The notes beneath the pieces are model-generated. The model made no database searches. It was not told the DNA's origin and saw nothing but the letters and a program-made list of their open reading frames with translations. The translations under genes were made by a program, and so were the position numbers. Of a stretch of 64,000 nucleotides of DNA, positions 28,927-39,429 are shown piece after piece (the first letter of the stretch is position 1; every line of letters begins with the position of its first letter). The DNA comes from an uncultured Clostridium sp. (GTDB lineage: Bacteria > Bacillota > Clostridia > TANB77 > CAG-508): positions 310,001-374,000 of the forward strand of contig CAOJXR010000001.1 of assembly GCA_948465565.1 (NCBI GenBank). Reading direction: 5' to 3'.

Positions 28927-30177
28927 TTACATAAACATACCTGTAATAATACTTGCTGGATCCAAAGAAACTTCCTTCTCTTCACCTGTTCTCATATTCT
29001 TTATCTTCGCTGTTTTAGTCTCAACTTCATCATCCCCAATAGTTATAACATACATTGCACCAATTTTATCAGCATACTTAAATTGAGCCTTAAGACTTCT
29101 TCCACAAATATCCATCTCAGCAATAACGTCACCATAACGCAAATCAGTAACCAAATTAGTTGCAAACACCTCAGCCCTATCACCAACAGTTGCAATATAT
29201 AACTGTGTATTATTTTTCTCAAATTTATCTGCATTATATTTTTCAAAAATTTGCAATAATCTCTCAACACCCATAGCAAAACCAATAGCAGGAGTATCTT
29301 GTCCCCCAACCTCTTTAATTAGTCCATCATATCTTCCACCACCTAAAACTGTTAATCCATCATCTTCTGAAACAAACTCAAAAACAGTTCTAGTATAATA
29401 ATCCAAACCTCTAACAATATTAGGATCAATCTCATATTTAACACCAGTCTTTTCTAAAAGAGACTTCACACTTTCAAAATGTTCCTTACACTCATCACAC
29501 AAATAATCCAAAATTATAGGAGCACCTTGATTCATCTTCTTACACTTTTCCTCTTTACAATCCAAAATCCTCATTGGATTTTTCTCAAATCTAGTCTTAC
29601 AAATATCACAATAAGAATCCAAATTAGGTCTAATAAAGTCTCTCAAAGCCTCTTGATACTTAGCCCTACAAGTTGGACAACCAATACTATTAATATTTAA
29701 CTTAATATTAGGAATTTCCAATCTTTCAAAAATATTTCGAGCAAGTAAAATAACCTCTACATCCGCCAAATAACTATCAGTACCAATAACCTCTGCACCA
29801 ATTTGAGTAAACTCCCTATATCTACCCTTTTGTACATTCTCATAACGATACATAGGCATCTCATACCATAACTTAATAGGTGAAGGAAGACTCGCCATAC
29901 CATTTTCTATGTAACTTCTCACAACACCAGCAGTTCCCTCTGGTCTTAAAGTAAGACTTCTTCCCCCCTTATCTTCAAAAGTATACATCTCCTTTTGAAC
30001 AACATCAGTGGTCTCTCCAACACCTCTTGAAAACAATTCAGTATGTTCAAAAACAGGAACTCTAATTTCTCTCATTCCATAACACTCTAATAAACTTTTT
30101 ACATTATTCTCAATATGTTGCCATTTATAACTCTCATCTGGCAATATGTCCTTTGTACCTTTAGGTTTCTGTATCAT
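28927..30177 (-). CDS. hisS: Histidyl-tRNA synthetase
   Basis: Charges tRNA-His. 416 aa. Motifs: PKGTKDILPDE start, motif 2 around FTQIGAEVIG, the histidine-specific GLDYYTRTVFEF and GGGRYDGLI, and a C-terminal anticodon-binding domain. Four Cys in CPTC/CDIC-type pairs in the insertion region may bind zinc. It lies 14 bases after the metallo-beta-lactamase gene within the recJ-relA-MBL-hisS run. Confidence 0.97.
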   Translation of the reverse strand: MIQKPKGTKDILPDESYKWQHIENNVKSLLECYGMREIRVPVFEHTELFSRGVGETTDVVQKEMYTFEDKGGRSLTLRPEGTAGVVRSYIENGMASLPSPIKLWYEMPMYRYENVQKGRYREFTQIGAEVIGTDSYLADVEVILLARNIFERLEIPNIKLNINSIGCPTCRAKYQEALRDFIRPNLDSYCDICKTRFEKNPMRILDCKEEKCKKMNQGAPIILDYLCDECKEHFESVKSLLEKTGVKYEIDPNIVRGLDYYTRTVFEFVSEDDGLTVLGGGRYDGLIKEVGGQDTPAIGFAMGVERLLQIFEKYNADKFEKNNTQLYIATVGDRAEVFATNLVTDLRYGDVIAEMDICGRSLKAQFKYADKIGAMYVITIGDDEVETKTAKIKNMRTGEEKEVSLDPASIITGMFM

Positions 30178-30191
30178 AATAATTCCTCCTT

Positions 30192-30842
30192 TTAAAAATC
30201 TTTTTTTCGAAGTTCCAAATAAATTGGTTTCTCTTCCTTAATCAAAGTAGACTTACCATGTCCTGGATACATAATTGTATTATTAGGCAAAACAAGAATC
30301 TTATTAATAATCGAATCCATAATATCCTCTATACTACCTGTAGGCAAATCAGTTCTACCCCAAGTACTAGAAAAAATCGTATCACCTGTAAAAATCATTT
30401 CCTCAGATGGGCAATATAAGCATAAACCGCCTTTAGTATGTCCAGGTGTAGCAATAACTCTAAATTCCAAGTTACCCAAATGAATTAAATCATCATCATC
30501 AACCCTTGAATCCGCTTCTAACTCTGGATTAGGAGTCTCCGCATAATAAGTCAAACTAATAGTTTCATCATATAATCCTTGACTATCTTCTCTACTAACT
30601 AAAATCTTTCCACCCTTTGCTTGCTTAACATCATTAATCGCACCAATATGGTCAGCATGACAATGAGTAAGAAAAATATATTTAAGCTTTGCATCCAAAA
30701 TATCAAGCATTTCTATAATCTTCTGTGACTCAGCACCAGGATCAATAACCATAGCCTCTTTAGTTTCCTCATCCATAACAACATAACAATTTGTAACCAA
30801 ATTCAAATGTTCTATTCTTAATTTCAATGTCTTTAGTATCAT
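30192..30842 (-). CDS. Metallo-beta-lactamase-fold hydrolase (glyoxalase II-like)
   Basis: 216 aa. Zinc ligands in THCHADHIGAI (residues about 64-74), GHTKGGLCLY and the final GHG in MYPGHGKST. It is the small clostridial hydrolase that nearly always sits between relA and hisS; hydroxyacylglutathione-hydrolase-like in fold, substrate unproven. Start 30842 chosen for the GGGAG upstream. It lies 10 bases after relA. Confidence 0.88.
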   Translation of the reverse strand: MILKTLKLRIEHLNLVTNCYVVMDEETKEAMVIDPGAESQKIIEMLDILDAKLKYIFLTHCHADHIGAINDVKQAKGGKILVSREDSQGLYDETISLTYYAETPNPELEADSRVDDDDLIHLGNLEFRVIATPGHTKGGLCLYCPSEEMIFTGDTIFSSTWGRTDLPTGSIEDIMDSIINKILVLPNNTIMYPGHGKSTLIKEEKPIYLELRKKDF

Positions 30843-30852
30843 TTTATTCTCC

Positions 30853-33049
30853 CTACTTATTTCTCTTAACATCATACACACTATCAATCTTCATCAACGT
30901 ACGTATAACCCTATTCAAAGCCTCAATATTCTCAAGTTCAACAGTAACATCAATAATCGCAATTCTCTCCTTAGTAGTCTTAGTATTAACGCCCAAAATA
31001 TTAAACTTCGCAGCCGTAATCTCCTTAATAACATCAGAAAGCAACCCTTGCCTATCATTAGCATACACACAAATATCAACACTATATGAGCTCTTTGCCT
31101 CACTAGCCCAATACACATCAATCATTCTACTTTCCTCAGAAATCAAATCCTTAACATTAACACAATCAGTTCTATGTACTGATACACCTCTACCCTTAGT
31201 AATATATCCAACAATCTGGTCACCAGGAAGAGGATTACAACACTTAGACAACTTAACCAAACAATTATCAATTCCCTCAACAACAACACCCGTCTTAGAA
31301 GGCTTTGTCAAAGTCTTCTTATTAACAAGCTCAGTAATCGTCTTCTCTAAATCTTCCTCTTTATGCTCTTTCCTATACTCCTCAAGCAATCTAGCAATAA
31401 TCTTAGTAGCTGAAATCGCACCAAAACCAACACTAGCATACATATCATCAGTAGAATTATACTTATACCTATCAAGAGCAATTTGAACCCATTCAGGTTT
31501 AAACAAATCACTATGCTTCATACCAAGTTTCTTAATATCTTTTTCAATAATATCCTTACCTTTTTCGATATTCTCTTCTCTTTGAGCCTTTTTAAACCAT
31601 TGTTGTATCTTAGTTTTAGCACCACTACTCTTAACAAACTTTAACCAATCCCTACTAGGACCTTTAGCAGAATCAGAAGTAATAATCTCAACAATATCAC
31701 CATTTTTAAGTTTAGTAACAATAGGCATCATTTTGCTATTAATCTTCGCACCAATCATTCTATGACCAACCTCTTGATGAATAGCATACGCCAAATCAAT
31801 AGGAGTACTACCCTTCGGCAAAACCTTAATATCACCCTTAGGAGTAAAAACATGAACCTCATCCTCAAACAATTCCTTTTTAAGAGTATTCATAAACTCC
31901 TCTGGATTTTCCGTATCCTTTTGCCATTCCAAAGTCTCACGAAGCCAAGCAAGCTTATCCTCTTTTACAATAACAGCCTTCTTCTTTCCCTTGTTACTTT
32001 GCTCTTTATAAGCCCAGTGCGCAGCAATACCAAACTCAGCAATCCTATGCATCTCCCAAGTTCTAATCTGAACCTCAAAAGGAGTACCCTTAGGACCTAT
32101 CAAAGTAGTATGTATAGACTGATACATATTCTTCTTAGGTACAGAAATATAATCCTTAAAACGACCTGGCATTGGATTATATAAATCATGAACAATACCC
32201 AAAACAGCATAACAATCCCTTACAGAATTAACTAAAATTCTAAGAGCAAACAAATCATAAATCTGGTCTAAAGTAGAATTATCCCTCTTCATCTTTCTAT
32301 AAATACTATAAATATGTTTAGCCCTACCAGTAACCTCAGCAGTAATTCTAACATTCTTAAGCTCCACTCTAATGTCATTCATAATATTATCAATAAAAGC
32401 CAAACGTTCATCTCTCTTTTTATCAAGCCCCTTAACAATCTCATGATACTCATCTGGATATAAATACTTAAAAGACAAATCCTCAAGCTCCCATTTCAAA
32501 GAATAAATACCCAAACGATTAGCAAGAGGAGCATATAAGTCCATTGTCTCTCTAGCATTTGCAATCTGTCTATCTCTAGTCAAAAACTTAAGAGTCCTCA
32601 TATTATGAAGTCTATCAGCAAGTTTAATAAGAATAACCCTTATATCCTTACCCATAGCCAAAAACATTTTTCTATAATCCTCAACCTGTTGCTCTTCCTT
32701 AGTCGTATATTGTAACTTTCCAAGTTTAGTAACACCATCAACCATCTCAGCAACAGACTCACCAAACTCATTTATCAAATCCTCATGAGTTGTTTCTGTA
32801 TCTTCAACAACATCATGTAAAAGAGCAGCACAAATAGTATCAGTATCAAGCTCCAAAGTAGCTAAAATATACGCAACTTGTAAAGGATGGATTATATAAG
32901 GTTCCCCAGACTTTCTCTTCTGATCTCCGATGCTTAGACTTAGCATAATTATAAGCTTTTGTAATCTTCTTAACATCAACATGCTTATTCTTTTCCTTAG
33001 CCATTTTTATAACATCATCAATATTTCTCTCTAACGTATCATCTTTCAT
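30853..33049 (-). CDS. relA: Bifunctional (p)ppGpp synthetase/hydrolase, +1 shift at CGG
   Basis: RelA/SpoT-family stringent response enzyme. The first 40 residues (MKDDTLERNIDDV...YAKSKH) are in one frame; QKRKSGEPYIIHP and everything after are in the +1 frame. Skipping the C of CGG at 32927-32929 gives KHGDQKRKSGEP, matching the family's H-x-x-Q-x-RKSGEPYI spacing. The full product is 731 aa: HD hydrolase (HDVVEDTETT), synthetase (YQSIHT), TGS (VHVFTPKGDI) and C-terminal ACT. All catalytic domains lie after the shift, so the shift is essential for any activity from the good start. Confidence 0.9.
32927..32929 (-). other. CGG skip-C site (relA)
   Basis: AAG CAT CGG in frame 0; resumes GGA GAT CAG AAG. 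Lone C between T and G, so not a homopolymer error. Confidence 0.86.
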
Positions 33050-33063
33050 ATATCTCCCTCCCC

Positions 33064-34750
33064 CTAAAAAGATTTCATAACATCTTTAATATTAACTTGA
33101 ACAGAATCTCTACCATTAAAAGAATTAACCTCAAGTGTTCCTACAATATCAATTTTATCTCCAATCATATACTCTTTTGAAAGATGCCCAATATTAAATC
33201 CAATCGCATCAACCAATGTATTCTCATCTTTCAAAGTCATTTTCAAATGTTTTCCATCAGACAATGACCTAATAGAATCAATTTTTAAATTTTTAAAAAC
33301 AAAAATTGGTTTTCTATTAGCCTCACCAAAAGGCTCAAGTAAATCAAGTTGTCTAATCGTATCACAATCAATTTGTTTCAAATCAACCTGTTTATCAACT
33401 TCAATAACAGGAACAATTTGTCCAATATCCTTTTGTTTTACATACTCCTCAAAGTTCTTTTTAAAATCATCAAATCTATCTCTTTTTAAACTAAGACCTA
33501 CAGCCATCTCATGACCACCATATTTCTCTAAATTATCAGAAAGTTTAACAAGCGCCTCATGTAAATCAAAACCAGGAATACTTCTTCCAGAACCTTTACC
33601 TTCTTCTCCCTCAAAGCAAATAAGAACAGAAGGCTTAAAATACATCTCCGTAATTTTAGAAGCAACAATCCCAATAACACCATGATGCCAACTATCTGCC
33701 CCCAAAACTATAGCATCACTATCTCTTTCATCTTTCTCAATCATCGCCATAGCTTCATCAAAAATATTTTTCTCAATCTCTTGTCTTGTCCTATTATACT
33801 GATTAAGCTTTTCTGTTATATCACCAGCATCAACAATATTTTCTGTTAAAAACAATTTCAAAGCTTCTTCCTCATGTCCCATTCTGCCACAAGCATTTAT
33901 TCTAGGCGCAATTCCAAAAGAAACAGCATTAGAATTTACATCTTTATATCCAGAAGCAGCAAGCAAAGCTCTAAGTCCTGGATTTCTTGTAACACAAGCA
34001 AGTTTAAGTCCAAGTTTTGCAATAACACGATTTTCATCAACCAATGGAACTATATCAGAAATTGTACCAACACACACAATATCCAAATACTTTAAAAATT
34101 CCTTTTCCTCCATATTAAGCCTAATAGCAATAGCCTGCGTAAGCTTAAAAACAACACCGCAACCAGCCAAGCTCTTAAAAGGATAAACAGTATCTTTTCT
34201 TTTCAAATCAACAACAGCAAGTGCAGCAGGTAAAATTTCCATTGGCTCATGATGATCTGTTACAATAGTCTCTAATCCTAATGAATTAGCATACTCAATT
34301 TCTTCAATTGCAGAAATACCACAATCAACAGTAATAATCAAACTATAATTCTCAGCCTTAATCTTATCAATCGCATTCTTATTTAATCCATAACCTTCAT
34401 TCAATCTATTAGGAATATAATATCCGAACCTCTAATCCACAATCCTTCAAAAACTTCTTAAGCACCGTTATACTAGTAATACCATCAACATCATAATCCC
34501 CATAAATAATAACCTTCTCCTGTTTCTCAATAGCTGAAACAATTCTATCAACAGCTATTTTCATATCAGGCATCAAATATGGATCATGAAAATCATTTCT
34601 AGTAGGCTCTAAAAACACCTTAATCTCATTATCATCAACAATTCCCCTATTAACAAGAACCGTAGCCAAAAGTTCTGAGACCTTAAATTTATCTACAATT
34701 CTACTAACCCTTTCCTCATCAATATCCCTATACTTCCATTTTTTTCTCAT
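33064..34750 (-). CDS. recJ: Single-stranded-DNA exonuclease RecJ, +1 shift at CGG
   Basis: 5'-3' exonuclease of recombination and repair, DHH superfamily. IIYGDYDVDGITS (catalytic Asp cluster) is in the first frame; VTDHHEP, the GRMGHEEEA segment and the DHHA1 motif YGGHEMAVG are in the +1 frame. Skipping C at CGG 34424-34426 gives LEVGYYIPNRLNEGYGL, exactly the family's IPNR..EGYG stretch, and a 561-aa protein. Unshifted translation stops five codons later. It is the first gene of recJ-relA-MBL-hisS. Confidence 0.9.
34424..34426 (-). other. CGG skip-C site (recJ)
   Basis: GAG GTT CGG in frame 0; resumes GGA TAT TAT ATT CCT. A tryptic peptide DCGLEVGYYIPNR would span it. Confidence 0.88.
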
Positions 34751-34821
34751 TTCTTTCTCCTAAAATTACACTTTGCGTTATATTATATATTATTTTTACT
34801 TTTTTTGAAATACTTTTTACA

Positions 34822-34858
34822 TAAAAAAACTCAGGTAAATGCAATTTACCCAAGTTCA
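34822..34858 (-). terminator. Terminator after DUF1292 gene
   Basis: AACTTGGGTAAAT / ATTTACCTGAGTT stem and T-run on the minus strand. Confidence 0.7.
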
Positions 34859-34869
34859 CAAATTAACTA

Positions 34870-35139
34870 CTATTGATTTTTCCCAGCATTATTTATTAAG
34901 TTTTTCATAACATCAGAAATCATCTCATATTCTTCATGAGTCAAATCAGTATCAACATCATAATGTCCATCTTTTTCAACATATGACCCAGCCTGAATTA
35001 ACAATGTTCCATCCTTATCCTCATGATATCCAGAATAAATAACATAATTCTTATTTGTCATTCCAGACTCAAATGTACAAAGAACCTCATATTTTTCCTC
35101 TCTATTATCTTGGTCAATTATTTTCACTACTTTTTTCAT
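34870..35139 (-). CDS. DUF1292-like small protein
   Basis: 89 residues, acidic, with the pattern of DUF1292 (YrzB) proteins: N-terminal beta strands around IIDQDNREEKYEVLCTFE, YVIYSGY, and an acidic LTHEEYEMI helix. No known function. It lies 2 bases downstream of the PP2C gene and ends at its own terminator. Confidence 0.65.
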   Translation of the reverse strand: MKKVVKIIDQDNREEKYEVLCTFESGMTNKNYVIYSGYHEDKDGTLLIQAGSYVEKDGHYDVDTDLTHEEYEMISDVMKNLINNAGKNQ

Positions 35140-35141
35140 TT

Positions 35142-36653
35142 CTATCTTTCCTCCTCATCAGTATTATGATATACCGCAGCAGTTGTATTATCTTTTCCTG
35201 CTGGAATTCGAGTCACATAATCTGGATTATCAATTAGTCCTGAATTTTCTGGTAATACAGACTCTGTCTCTAATGCTTTATTTACAATTGCAGACGCCAA
35301 ATCTTTAGGATCTGTATTTTTTGTTATGGAAAGCAATTGTTTATCAGATAAGCAATCTGTAACTCCATCACTAAATAGCATAAGCGTTTTATAAGCATCA
35401 TTTAAAGCTCTTAAAAAATTAATTTTCGGTTTTGGCATGCTATCAACACCCATAGCTGCCGTAATTTGATTTGATCTTCCATGGAACCTTAAGTAATCTT
35501 TAAAACGCTCCAAAAAAGAATCATCTCCTGCAACCCACTTAGTATTTTCTCCTCTATCTTCCCATTCTTTTTCCCATTTTTTAAACTCATTATTATCATC
35601 ACTTGTTAATTGGTAGAGTTTATCATCTTTTCCTACAGCATACGCTCTCGAATCCCCCACAGAAGCAAGTATTGTAGACTTTTCGCCAACAATAGCACCA
35701 ACAAAAGTAGAACCAGAACCAGGATAATCCTCAATTATACCTTGATTTATTTCAAGCAATTTCTTATCCCACATATGTGCAAGTTCTTCTTCCTTATCAG
35801 CTTTTAAATATTCTGGGTCTAAGCTCTCAAACCAAATCGTCATTTGTCTAACAATCTCTTGACTAGCCCTCTCTCCATGCTCTCTTCCACCCATACCATC
35901 AGCAACAACAAGCATTTTATATGCCTTACTACTTGGATGATACAAAATAGAAACAGCATCCTGTTGCTCACTACGCTTATTGCCAATATCAGTAACAGCC
36001 ATCATCACATCATCAACATTATACTCTCTTCTAGGTCTTCTTGAAGGATCTCTAAGCTTAGTATCATTTTGAATTGAAATTTGAGTACCACAAAGTACCT
36101 CTTGTCTACAATAATTTATGGCAGGAACATTTACATTAACATCTTTTACTTTAAATCTAGGATCAACACCCTTTTCAACACTTTCAGCTAATTCCTCTCT
36201 CTCTTTTGCAATCTTCGGAAAGACATACTGCTCATATACCTTAGATATAAAATCCATCATTAATCTAGAGTTAACTCCATAAGCCTCTTTAGTTTTACCT
36301 AACATACAATCAACAATATTTTTTATTATATCCTCCCTTGTAGCTCCAAACATTTCCTGCATACCAATTTTATAAAAAATTTCTCTTTCAAAATCAGTCT
36401 TAGCAACATCCATTGTAGCTCTGTCATACAAAGTACTTGCATAAAATTCAGCAAGTTCTTCTCTATCAAAACCTTCCACAGTTATTCTTACATCATTTTC
36501 TCGAGTAAAACCATTTGACCCATTACCAGTTAAATATTTATCTAACGCAAAACTATTTTGTACAATAGCATATACTTCTCCACGTTCTTCTAATATTTTC
36601 TCATAATTATCATACAAAGCATTCGCCAACCTATTTCCTCTAATTTGATCCAT
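35142..36653 (-). CDS. PP2C-family serine/threonine phosphatase with N-terminal extension
   Basis: 503 residues. The C-terminal ~290 are a PPM/PP2C domain: NKRSEQQDAVSIL, VVADGMGGREHGERAS (two metal Asp), GSTFVGAIVG, VGDSRAYAVG, LFSDGVTDCLSD and KDNTTAAVYH. The N-terminal ~200 are helical and not recognised. It probably reverses Ser/Thr phosphorylation in signalling; no partner kinase is in the window. Confidence 0.85.
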   Translation of the reverse strand: MDQIRGNRLANALYDNYEKILEERGEVYAIVQNSFALDKYLTGNGSNGFTRENDVRITVEGFDREELAEFYASTLYDRATMDVAKTDFEREIFYKIGMQEMFGATREDIIKNIVDCMLGKTKEAYGVNSRLMMDFISKVYEQYVFPKIAKEREELAESVEKGVDPRFKVKDVNVNVPAINYCRQEVLCGTQISIQNDTKLRDPSRRPRREYNVDDVMMAVTDIGNKRSEQQDAVSILYHPSSKAYKMLVVADGMGGREHGERASQEIVRQMTIWFESLDPEYLKADKEEELAHMWDKKLLEINQGIIEDYPGSGSTFVGAIVGEKSTILASVGDSRAYAVGKDDKLYQLTSDDNNEFKKWEKEWEDRGENTKWVAGDDSFLERFKDYLRFHGRSNQITAAMGVDSMPKPKINFLRALNDAYKTLMLFSDGVTDCLSDKQLLSITKNTDPKDLASAIVNKALETESVLPENSGLIDNPDYVTRIPAGKDNTTAAVYHNTDEEER

Positions 36654-36779
36654 AAAATACCTCTCATAAAAATATGCATATATTATATCATATAGAAAAA
36701 TTATTTCAATTTCATTTTTATATCATTTAAATAAAATGTCAAATTCAGACATTTTTCATCACATTTCCTAATTAAAAAA

Positions 36780-36788
36780 CATACATTA
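36780..36788 (+). promoter_or_regulatory. Possible sporulation sigma -10 before cotJ
   Basis: CATACATTA fits the mother-cell sigma E/K -10 pattern (CATA-n-n-n-TA). A matching -35 is unclear. Confidence 0.4.
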
Positions 36789-36815
36789 TAGTATCAAACA
36801 AAAGGAGGAATAATT

Positions 36816-37157
36816 ATGTTTAGAAATTGTAATTGTTGTTCTAATAATTACTATCCAGAAAACGATAACTGCAATATATATGAAACTTCTTGCAATATAA
36901 TGCCTGATTATTCAAACAATAATGGTTGCCCTTGTTCATGCGGGTTTGGAAATGATTCTGTATTTCCAGAAAATTGGATGTATGGACATTCTTATGTACC
37001 ACATCAAAAAATGAACCAAGTATATACCCCAGAAATAGGACTTAAAATGGGAACAATCTTCCCTGAATTAGTAAGTCCATATTGCCCAAACCAATCAATG
37101 GAAGTTATCAATTATCTAAAAAATTCAAATACAATAGGAGGAGGCTGTAATTCATGA
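36816..37157 (+). CDS. cotJA: Spore coat-associated protein CotJA
   Basis: 113 residues, Cys/Asn-rich N-terminus (RNCNCCSNN) and the CotJA-typical C-terminal half (MNQVYTPEIGLKMGTIFPELVSPY). Good AAAGGAGG before ATG. First of the cotJABC operon, overlapping cotJB by 4 bases. A mother-cell spore coat component. Confidence 0.88.
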   Translation: MFRNCNCCSNNYYPENDNCNIYETSCNIMPDYSNNNGCPCSCGFGNDSVFPENWMYGHSYVPHQKMNQVYTPEIGLKMGTIFPELVSPYCPNQSMEVINYLKNSNTIGGGCNS

Positions 37158-37426
37158 TAGAAGAAAATTGTCCAAATAATGAAAGAGGCGAAATGTTAGA
37201 CCAAATTCGTGCATATAACTTCTCTGTTATAGAATTAGGTTTATATTTAGATATAAATCCAGAAGACAAACGAGCATTATGTTTATATAACGAAAATGCT
37301 AGAAAATTAAGGTCATTAACAGATAACTATCAAAAAATATATGGCCCACTTACAATAGAATTTCCATGTAATATGTGGCGCTGGCTAGAAGACCCATGGC
37401 CATGGGAAAAAGGAGGTAGTTTTTAA
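37154..37426 (+). CDS. cotJB: Spore coat protein CotJB
   Basis: 90 residues with the CotJB helix (IRAYNFSVIELGLYLDINPED) and the tail PCNMWRWLEDPWPWEKGG. Its start overlaps the cotJA stop and its stop overlaps the cotJC start by one base (TAATG), so the three are translationally coupled. Confidence 0.9.
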   Translation: MIEENCPNNERGEMLDQIRAYNFSVIELGLYLDINPEDKRALCLYNENARKLRSLTDNYQKIYGPLTIEFPCNMWRWLEDPWPWEKGGSF

Positions 37427-38031
37427 TGTGGTTATATCAAAAGAAATTAGAATACCCTGTAAGAATAAAAAATTGTAACCCACGTCTTGCAAAATTTATC
37501 ATTTCACAATACGGTGGACCCGATGGAGAGCTAGCAGCATCTTTAAGATATCTTTCTCAAAGATTTGGCATGCCAGACCAAAAGTCAAAAGCAATCCTTA
37601 ACGATATAGGAACAGAAGAACTTGCGCACTTGGAAATGATTGGAAGTATAGTTCATCAATTAACTGATGGCGTACCAGTTGAAGAATTAGAAAAAGCTGG
37701 ACTAGGTGCTTATTATACAGACCATGGCGTTGATGTATATCCTCAGTCAGCAGCAGGCGTTCCTTTCACAGCAGCATATATTGCATGTAAAGGTGACCCA
37801 GTTGCAAACTTACAAGAAGACCTAGCAGCTGAGCAAAAAGCAAGAGCAACTTACGAAAAATTAATAGACTTATGTGCAGATGACCCAGACGTTATAGACC
37901 CATTAAGGTTCTTAAGAGAACGTGAAGTAGTTCACTTCCAAAGATTTGGTGAAGCACTAAATGGTGTTCAAGAAAAACTTGCACAAAAATGCTTTTATTC
38001 AAACCTAGCACAAGATAACGATGTACACTAA
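37426..38031 (+). CDS. cotJC: Manganese catalase-like spore coat protein CotJC
   Basis: 201 residues of the ferritin-like Mn-catalase fold: EELAHLEMIG (metal Glu/His) and REREVVHFQRFGEAL (second metal helix). Degrades hydrogen peroxide in the spore coat, or is structural. Last gene of cotJABC, followed by a bidirectional hairpin. Confidence 0.93.
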   Translation: MWLYQKKLEYPVRIKNCNPRLAKFIISQYGGPDGELAASLRYLSQRFGMPDQKSKAILNDIGTEELAHLEMIGSIVHQLTDGVPVEELEKAGLGAYYTDHGVDVYPQSAAGVPFTAAYIACKGDPVANLQEDLAAEQKARATYEKLIDLCADDPDVIDPLRFLREREVVHFQRFGEALNGVQEKLAQKCFYSNLAQDNDVH

Positions 38032-38050
38032 TTAATATTACAAACAATAT

Positions 38051-38087
38051 TAAAGAGACGAATTCATATTGAACTCGCCTCTTTTCA
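38051..38087. terminator. Bidirectional terminator after cotJC
   Basis: AAAGAG..CGA..TTC paired with GAA..TCG..CTCTTT, 12 of 14 pairs, flanked by T/A runs between convergent genes. Confidence 0.7.
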
Positions 38088-38098
38088 ATTATTTAAAT

Positions 38099-39355
38099 TC
38101 AGTTTCCTAACATACTTTCTATAGCCATCATTATTCCTAGTTTCCCATATTCATATGTCAAACCACCTTGCATATAAGCAGTATATGGCTCACAGATAGG
38201 TCCATCACAACTAAGTTCAATTGTCGCACCAGGCGTAAAACTTCCACCAGCCATAATCTCTTTATGAGGATATCCTGGCATATCATCTGCTACAGGCACA
38301 ACATACGCCTCAATAGGAGAACCTTTTTGAACACCTTGACAAAACTTAACCAATTTTTCCTCAGTCTTTAGTTCTATAGTCTGAATTATATCAGCCCTTT
38401 TCTCATCATACCTTGGACTAACACCATCAAATCCAAATTTCTCAAGCATTCTGCTTGCGAAAGTCATTGTTTTCAAAACAGATTTTACAACAGAAGGTGC
38501 CATAAAAATGCCTTTGTAATATGAAAGTAATTGATTAAAATTAGCACCTAAGTCTTTTCCAACACAAGGTGCAGTAAGTCTTTCTGCAACTTGATAAACC
38601 AAATCTTTTCTACCAACCACATAGCCTCCACTTGTAGCAATTCCAGCCCCAAGATTTTTCATCAAAGAACTTACAAATATATCAGCCCCCACTTGTGTAG
38701 GTTCTCTATCTTCAACAAACTCCCCATAACAATTATCAACCATAATAATAATCTCAGGATTAATTTTCTTAATAATAGAAATAACTTTCTCAATCTTATC
38801 TATATTTAAACTTTTTCTTTGTGAATATCCTCTTGAACGTTGTATTTCGATAAGTTTAATATTCCCCTTTTTAACTCTCTCTGCAATCTTTTCATAATCA
38901 AAATCATCATTAACAAGCTCAATTTGTTCATACTTAATACCATGTTTAATCAATGAATTTTCACTGTCTCCTGAAAGACCAATAACACTTCTCAAAGTAT
39001 CATAAGGCTCACCAGAAATACTTATCATAGTATCTCCATACTTAAGTAATCCAAATAAAGTTAAAGTCAAAGCATGTGTACCAGACATAATTTGAGGTCT
39101 AACTAAAGCATCTTCCGCCCCAAAAATTTGAGCATAAATCTTCTCTAATTTCTCTCTTCCTCCATCATAATACCCATATCCTGTAATCTCGTTAAAATCA
39201 GTAGTAGAAACTTTATTATCTTGAAAGGCCTTAAGCACCTTTGCACTCGCCATCATACAATTATTTTCATACTCATCAAAAATTGGTTCTAACTCTTTTT
39301 CAACATCTCTTGCAACCTCTATTATCTTGTTGCTAATTCCAAATTCTTCGTACAT
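38099..39355 (-). CDS. PLP-dependent methionine gamma-lyase-like (aluminium resistance family)
   Basis: 418 residues. Fold-type I PLP enzyme of the Met_gamma_lyase/aluminium-resistance family: MSGTHALTLTLFG, MVDNCYGEFVE (PLP Asp), SLMKNLGAG (Schiff-base Lys) and the C-terminal CDGPICEPYTAYMQGGLTYEYGK. The usual activity is C-S lyase on sulfur amino acids; unproven here. The ATG at 39355 is preferred over 39361 because of spacing to GAGGAAG. Confidence 0.87.
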   Translation of the reverse strand: MYEEFGISNKIIEVARDVEKELEPIFDEYENNCMMASAKVLKAFQDNKVSTTDFNEITGYGYYDGGREKLEKIYAQIFGAEDALVRPQIMSGTHALTLTLFGLLKYGDTMISISGEPYDTLRSVIGLSGDSENSLIKHGIKYEQIELVNDDFDYEKIAERVKKGNIKLIEIQRSRGYSQRKSLNIDKIEKVISIIKKINPEIIIMVDNCYGEFVEDREPTQVGADIFVSSLMKNLGAGIATSGGYVVGRKDLVYQVAERLTAPCVGKDLGANFNQLLSYYKGIFMAPSVVKSVLKTMTFASRMLEKFGFDGVSPRYDEKRADIIQTIELKTEEKLVKFCQGVQKGSPIEAYVVPVADDMPGYPHKEIMAGGSFTPGATIELSCDGPICEPYTAYMQGGLTYEYGKLGIMMAIESMLGN

Positions 39356-39390
39356 ATCCATCTTCCTCTTATAACAATAAATTTATTATA

Positions 39391-39421
39391 GCGAAGCGCC
39401 CCAGTCTGGAGCGCTCCGCAC
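39391..39421 (-). terminator. GC-rich terminator after orphan ORF
   Basis: GCGgAGCGC... / ...GCGCTtCGC imperfect hairpin, much GC-richer than the surroundings; TATAATAAATTT follows on the minus strand. Confidence 0.55.
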
Positions 39422-39429
39422 ACTTGAAG

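Noticed and set aside
33648-33650. Possible CGG in recJ C-terminal half
   Set aside because: It spans ACG GAG and is not an in-frame codon.
27764-34750. Pseudogenes (spoIIP, relA, recJ) from ordinary decay
   Set aside because: No other stops, deletions or loss of catalytic motifs; three core genes in one stretch would have decayed by exactly the same event.
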